DNA from: Desulfobulbaceae bacterium
GTDB lineage: Bacteria; Desulfobacterota; Desulfobulbia; Desulfobulbales; Desulfobulbaceae
NCBI GenBank assembly: GCA_007121995.1
Contig: SKJK01000108.1
Location: 1 to 7,225 of the forward strand
Direction of reading: 5' to 3'
DNA length: 7,225 nucleotides
The position numbers and the translations under genes are program-made. The notes under the pieces were generated by a model. It was not told where the DNA came from. It did not search any database and saw only the letters and a program-made list of their open reading frames with translations. Below, one piece after another: positions 5,942-7,225 of this stretch; positions within the stretch are counted from its first letter, which is position 1, and every line of letters starts with the position of its first letter.

Positions 5942-6044
5942 GTGGTCACAGTTACCCGAGGTTTGCACAGAGGTGGCTGTCCGCTAGAGTGACTCTATGC
6001 GGGCAGCCCCGACAGCGTAAGGATGGGGTGCCTGTGATCGCTTA
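5942..6044 (-). repeat. Dispersed palindromic element, copy 2 (inverted), overlapping the diphosphatase-like gene's 3' end
   Basis: Read on the minus strand it starts TAAGCGATCACAGGCACCCC and ends GTAACTGTGACCAC. It aligns with copy 1 along its whole length, including TAAGCG.TCACAGGCACCCCATC, CCCGCATAGA and TGCGCAAAC/TGTGCAAAC. The two arms are again complementary, and the centre is the perfect palindrome TAGAGT-C-ACTCTA (5985-5997 on the plus strand, read TAGAGTGACTCTA). It covers the last 19 codons and TAG stop (5984-5986) of the upstream gene and fills most of the space before the glycosyltransferase start at 5887. Confidence 0.85.
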
Positions 6045-6823
6045 CCTTCATGGTTTTTGACCACAGTGCTTTCCTTCAGGGGTTGTTGATTAAGCCACTC
6101 GATTATTCCAAGCCTGCCCTCGGCGTTTTCAGCCAGGGCTGTACAGCTTTCCACCCAGTCACCGGAATTGGTGTAGAGAATGTTGTCAATCTCTCTGATG
6201 GATGCGCGGTGAATGTGTCCGCAGATCAAACCGTCCACCTTATGTTCCCGTACCTCCTGCACCACCACTTCTTCAAAGCGTCCCATGTAGTTGACCACGA
6301 TTTTCACCTGGTTCTTCATCCAGGCGGATATCGAATGGTATTCCCGCCCCATGGCGTGCCGGCCAAGATTGAACCAGCGATTGACCATCAGCAGCATGAC
6401 ATAGGCTCTACTGCCGATGTTGGCCAGCCAGGGAATATTCTGGACCACCGGATCGAATGCATCTCCGTGCAGCACCAGATAGCTCCGGCCGTCAGCGGTT
6501 TGGTGCACCGCGTTGTTGACGATGCGGATCTTATTGATGCTGGTGCCGTTATACTTGCGCAACATGTGGTCGTGGTTGCCGGGAAGGTAGAAAACTTTGG
6601 TACCCTTTTCCGCTTTGTCGAGAATTGCCTGCACGATATGATCGTTGATCTCCGGCCAATACCATTGGCTCCGGGCCTGCACTAGATCAAAAATATCTCC
6701 CACCAGATAAAGAAATTCCGATTCCGTCTGGAGCAGAAAATCGAGGAGTTTTTCGCTCTGCAGGTTTCTGGTGCCCAAATGGAGATCGGAAATCCAGATA
6801 GTCCTGAAGTGAAGTTTCGGCAT
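5984..6823 (-). CDS. Metallophosphoesterase, UDP-2,3-diacylglucosamine diphosphatase (LpxH)-like, 279 aa
   Basis: The start MPKLHFRTIWISDLHLG is fixed by AAGGAG (6831-6836), seven bases upstream of the ATG. The calcineurin-like metal site is complete: D13 and H15 (SDLHLG), D43 (VGDIFD), N83 and H84 (PGNHDH), H119 (LHGDAFD), H203 and H205 (CGHIHRA). The protein ends in the NSGDWVESCTALAE segment (219-232) typical of the LpxH-like group of COG2908. LpxH removes UMP from UDP-2,3-diacylglucosamine to give lipid X in lipid A synthesis, on the inner face of the membrane. This longer subgroup differs from E. coli LpxH (about 240 aa), so the exact substrate is less sure. Residues 261-279 (KRSQAPH to ARIESL) come from the palindromic element and look appended beyond the domain. 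It is the first gene of a unit with the glycosyltransferase. Confidence 0.9.
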   Translation of the reverse strand: MPKLHFRTIWISDLHLGTRNLQSEKLLDFLLQTESEFLYLVGDIFDLVQARSQWYWPEINDHIVQAILDKAEKGTKVFYLPGNHDHMLRKYNGTSINKIRIVNNAVHQTADGRSYLVLHGDAFDPVVQNIPWLANIGSRAYVMLLMVNRWFNLGRHAMGREYHSISAWMKNQVKIVVNYMGRFEEVVVQEVREHKVDGLICGHIHRASIREIDNILYTNSGDWVESCTALAENAEGRLGIIEWLNQQPLKESTVVKNHEGKRSQAPHPYAVGAARIESL

Positions 6824-6830
6824 AGGGGTT

Positions 6831-6836
6831 CTCCTT
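6831..6836 (-). promoter_or_regulatory. Strong ribosome binding site deciding the start at 6823
   Basis: AAGGAG on the minus strand lies seven bases before the ATG at 6823. The frame is open further, to an ATG at 6892, but that would add an Arg-rich leader unlike the family, so the shorter start is preferred. Confidence 0.75.
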
Positions 6837-6873
6837 CGGGTTTGCCGTCTGTGGTTTGCAGGAAGCCGGTGCC

Positions 6874-6886
6874 GGATCAATGATCC
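6874..6886. other. Short palindrome upstream of the diphosphatase-like gene
   Basis: GGATCA-A-TGATCC is a perfect 6-1-6 palindrome about 50 bases before the start codon at 6823. It could be an operator in the leader or promoter, but no -10/-35 pair can be placed with confidence and the site is short enough to occur by chance. Confidence 0.25.
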
Positions 6887-7027
6887 ACACAATAGGACTT
6901 CGCTCCGTCACTTCGGATCCTTTGTTCTGCCTGTTTAATCAATGTAGCTCTGCCCTGTTTTCCTTTGATCAGGTTTTCATTGTCTTTCGGTTGGAATATT
7001 GTTTGGATTTTCTCATTATGTGACAGT

Positions 7028-7225
7028 TCAGACTCGGTCTCGATGGACCTGAAAGGAAAGGGTGGCGCCAGTGACCATGCTGCGTCCGAAAAAAAGAAAT
7101 AGCACACCCCAGAGCAACTGCAGGCCCAGGAACAGCAGTGGATCGGCGAACTGATCCAGGCCTCTGGTGATATCAGGAGGCGGGAGGAAAGAAGGAGGCA
7201 GGAGAAAGATGAGACCGCAACTGTA
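7028..7225 (-). CDS. C-terminal fragment of a membrane protein, possibly an ABC-2 type transporter permease
   Basis: A minus-strand frame enters from the right edge and runs 65 codons to a TGA at 7028-7030. The peptide has a hydrophobic, Pro-rich stretch (GLIFLLPPSFLPPP, fragment residues 4-17), a short polar loop (DITRGLDQFADP) and a second helix (LLFLGLQLLWGVLFLFFG, 30-47). It closes with a short polar tail ending QVHRDRV. A last helix with LQLLWG followed by a short basic tail is the usual C-terminus of ABC-2 family (DUF990-type) permeases, which export lipids, polysaccharides or drugs. The match is by overall pattern only, and the fragment is too short to be sure. The gap to the diphosphatase-like gene is 204 bases, so the two may or may not be co-transcribed. 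Confidence 0.55.
   Translation of the reverse strand, partial: YSCGLIFLLPPSFLPPPDITRGLDQFADPLLFLGLQLLWGVLFLFFGRSMVTGATLSFQVHRDRV

Noticed and set aside
6050..6685. Plus-strand 211-codon frame
   Set aside because: It is the antisense shadow of the diphosphatase-like gene, which has complete catalytic motifs on the minus strand.
6877..7107. Minus-strand 76-codon frame upstream of the diphosphatase-like gene
   Set aside because: It overlaps the membrane protein's 3' end in another frame and shows no coding pattern beyond it.

Overview
The window looks like chromosomal DNA of a Gram-negative bacterium of middling GC content. A metallophosphatase of the UDP-2,3-diacylglucosamine diphosphatase type sits next to a family 4 glycosyltransferase, which points to an outer membrane with lipid A or related glycolipids. 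The mix of genes would suit a Desulfobacterota-like organism, but that is a weak guess. No rRNA, tRNA, CRISPR array, transposase or phage gene was found.

Layout from left to right. Positions 1-355 hold a possible gene start running off the left edge, then non-coding DNA. Positions 356-931 (minus) encode an unrecognised 191-residue protein. A 500-base gap follows. Positions 1432-2304 (minus) encode a protein of the alkaline phosphatase/phosphodiesterase superfamily. It diverges from 2610-3383 (plus), a 2H-phosphoesterase of the DUF1045 'phosphonate metabolism' family. That gene is followed by 3496-4836 (plus), a PIN-PhoH (PhoH2-type) ATPase. Facing these on the minus strand is a two-gene unit: the diphosphatase-like enzyme (5984-6823) and then the glycosyltransferase (4892-5887). 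At the right edge is the C-terminal end of a membrane protein (7028-7225, minus), possibly an ABC-2 type permease.

The most striking observation is a dispersed palindromic element of about 105 bp, present twice (3320-3428 and, inverted, 5942-6044). Each copy overlaps the 3' end of an unrelated gene in the same orientation and the same reading frame. Each supplies the last 19-20 codons and the stop codon, so the DUF1045 protein and the diphosphatase-like enzyme share the tail pattern KRSQAPH...ARIE/TRIE..L. This recalls the in-frame palindromic elements of Rickettsia (RPEs), but here they sit at C-termini.

A second theme is phosphorus. The divergent region between the phosphodiesterase-like gene and the DUF1045 gene carries, on each strand, a 7-4-7 arrangement ending in TTGTAAC, with a -10-like hexamer beyond it. 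This resembles a degenerate Pho box. A phosphatase-superfamily protein, a DUF1045 protein and a PhoH-type protein may therefore form a small phosphorus-responsive neighbourhood. That link is an inference from motif spacing and family names, not demonstrated.
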